Shown here one piece after another: positions 14,663-14,669 of a stretch of 14,669 bases of DNA. This DNA is from an uncultured Clostridia bacterium (GTDB taxonomy: Bacteria > Bacillota > Clostridia > Oscillospirales > Oscillospiraceae): NCBI GenBank assembly GCA_937893605.1, contig CALBGG010000110.1, forward strand, positions 1 through 14,669. Reading direction: 5' to 3'. Under the pieces are notes generated by a model. The model saw only the letters and a program-made list of their open reading frames with translations, did no database searches and was not told the origin of the DNA. The position numbers were made by a program, and so were the translations under genes. Within the stretch, counting starts at the first letter, position 1, and the number at the start of each line of letters is the position of its first letter.

Positions 14663-14669
14663 ACCGGAA

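Overview
The window looks like chromosomal DNA of an anaerobic, spore-forming Bacillota (Clostridia, probably the Oscillospirales/Ruminococcaceae side). Supporting signs are a complete six-subunit Rnf complex in clostridial gene order with a long, cysteine-rich RnfB, a SleB-type spore cortex-lytic enzyme, strong AGGAGG-type ribosome binding sites, sigma-A-like promoters, fairly GC-rich coding sequence, and a Bacillota-style rRNA operon leader at the right edge. The taxonomic call is inference; the mature 16S gene lies outside the window.

Layout. (1) 3-299: C-terminal part of a membrane-anchored XRE-family regulator, cut by the window edge. (2) 300-992: about 700 bp without a convincing gene, possibly decayed accessory DNA. 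(3) 993-4921: a leftward four-gene operon with its own promoter (4893-4921) and terminator (993-1023). It encodes an amino-acid permease-like transporter, an alpha/beta hydrolase, FolC and RuvX, with gaps of 1, 10 and 9 nt. (4) 4959-5143: a scar holding the last ~30 codons of a second XRE gene with its terminator, next to another terminator. (5) 5167-6861: a leftward, cytoplasmic glycoside hydrolase family 2 enzyme. (6) 6862-7151: divergent promoter region. (7) 7152-12119: rnfCDGEAB, tightly coupled, closed by a strong terminator. (8) 12225-14320: sleB, a zinc-ribbon membrane protein and a fumarylacetoacetate-hydrolase-family enzyme, all rightward. (9) 14356-14669: tandem promoters and leader of a ribosomal RNA operon.

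How it fits together. The Rnf complex couples ferredoxin oxidation to NAD+ reduction and pumps Na+ or H+, so it is a main energy-conserving machine for such a fermentative anaerobe. RnfC (NADH/FMN/Fe-S) and RnfB (ferredoxin side) flank the membrane subunits D, G, E and A; RnfD and RnfG carry recognisable candidate covalent-FMN threonines. The GH2 enzyme and the permease fit saccharification and amino-acid use. FolC and RuvX are housekeeping.

I found no CRISPR array, defence island, tRNA, intact insertion sequence or clearly new system. The items most worth a second look are the broken XRE locus between two terminators, the duplicated AT-rich motif in the GH2 promoter, the unexplained 300-992 region, and the small zinc-ribbon membrane protein.
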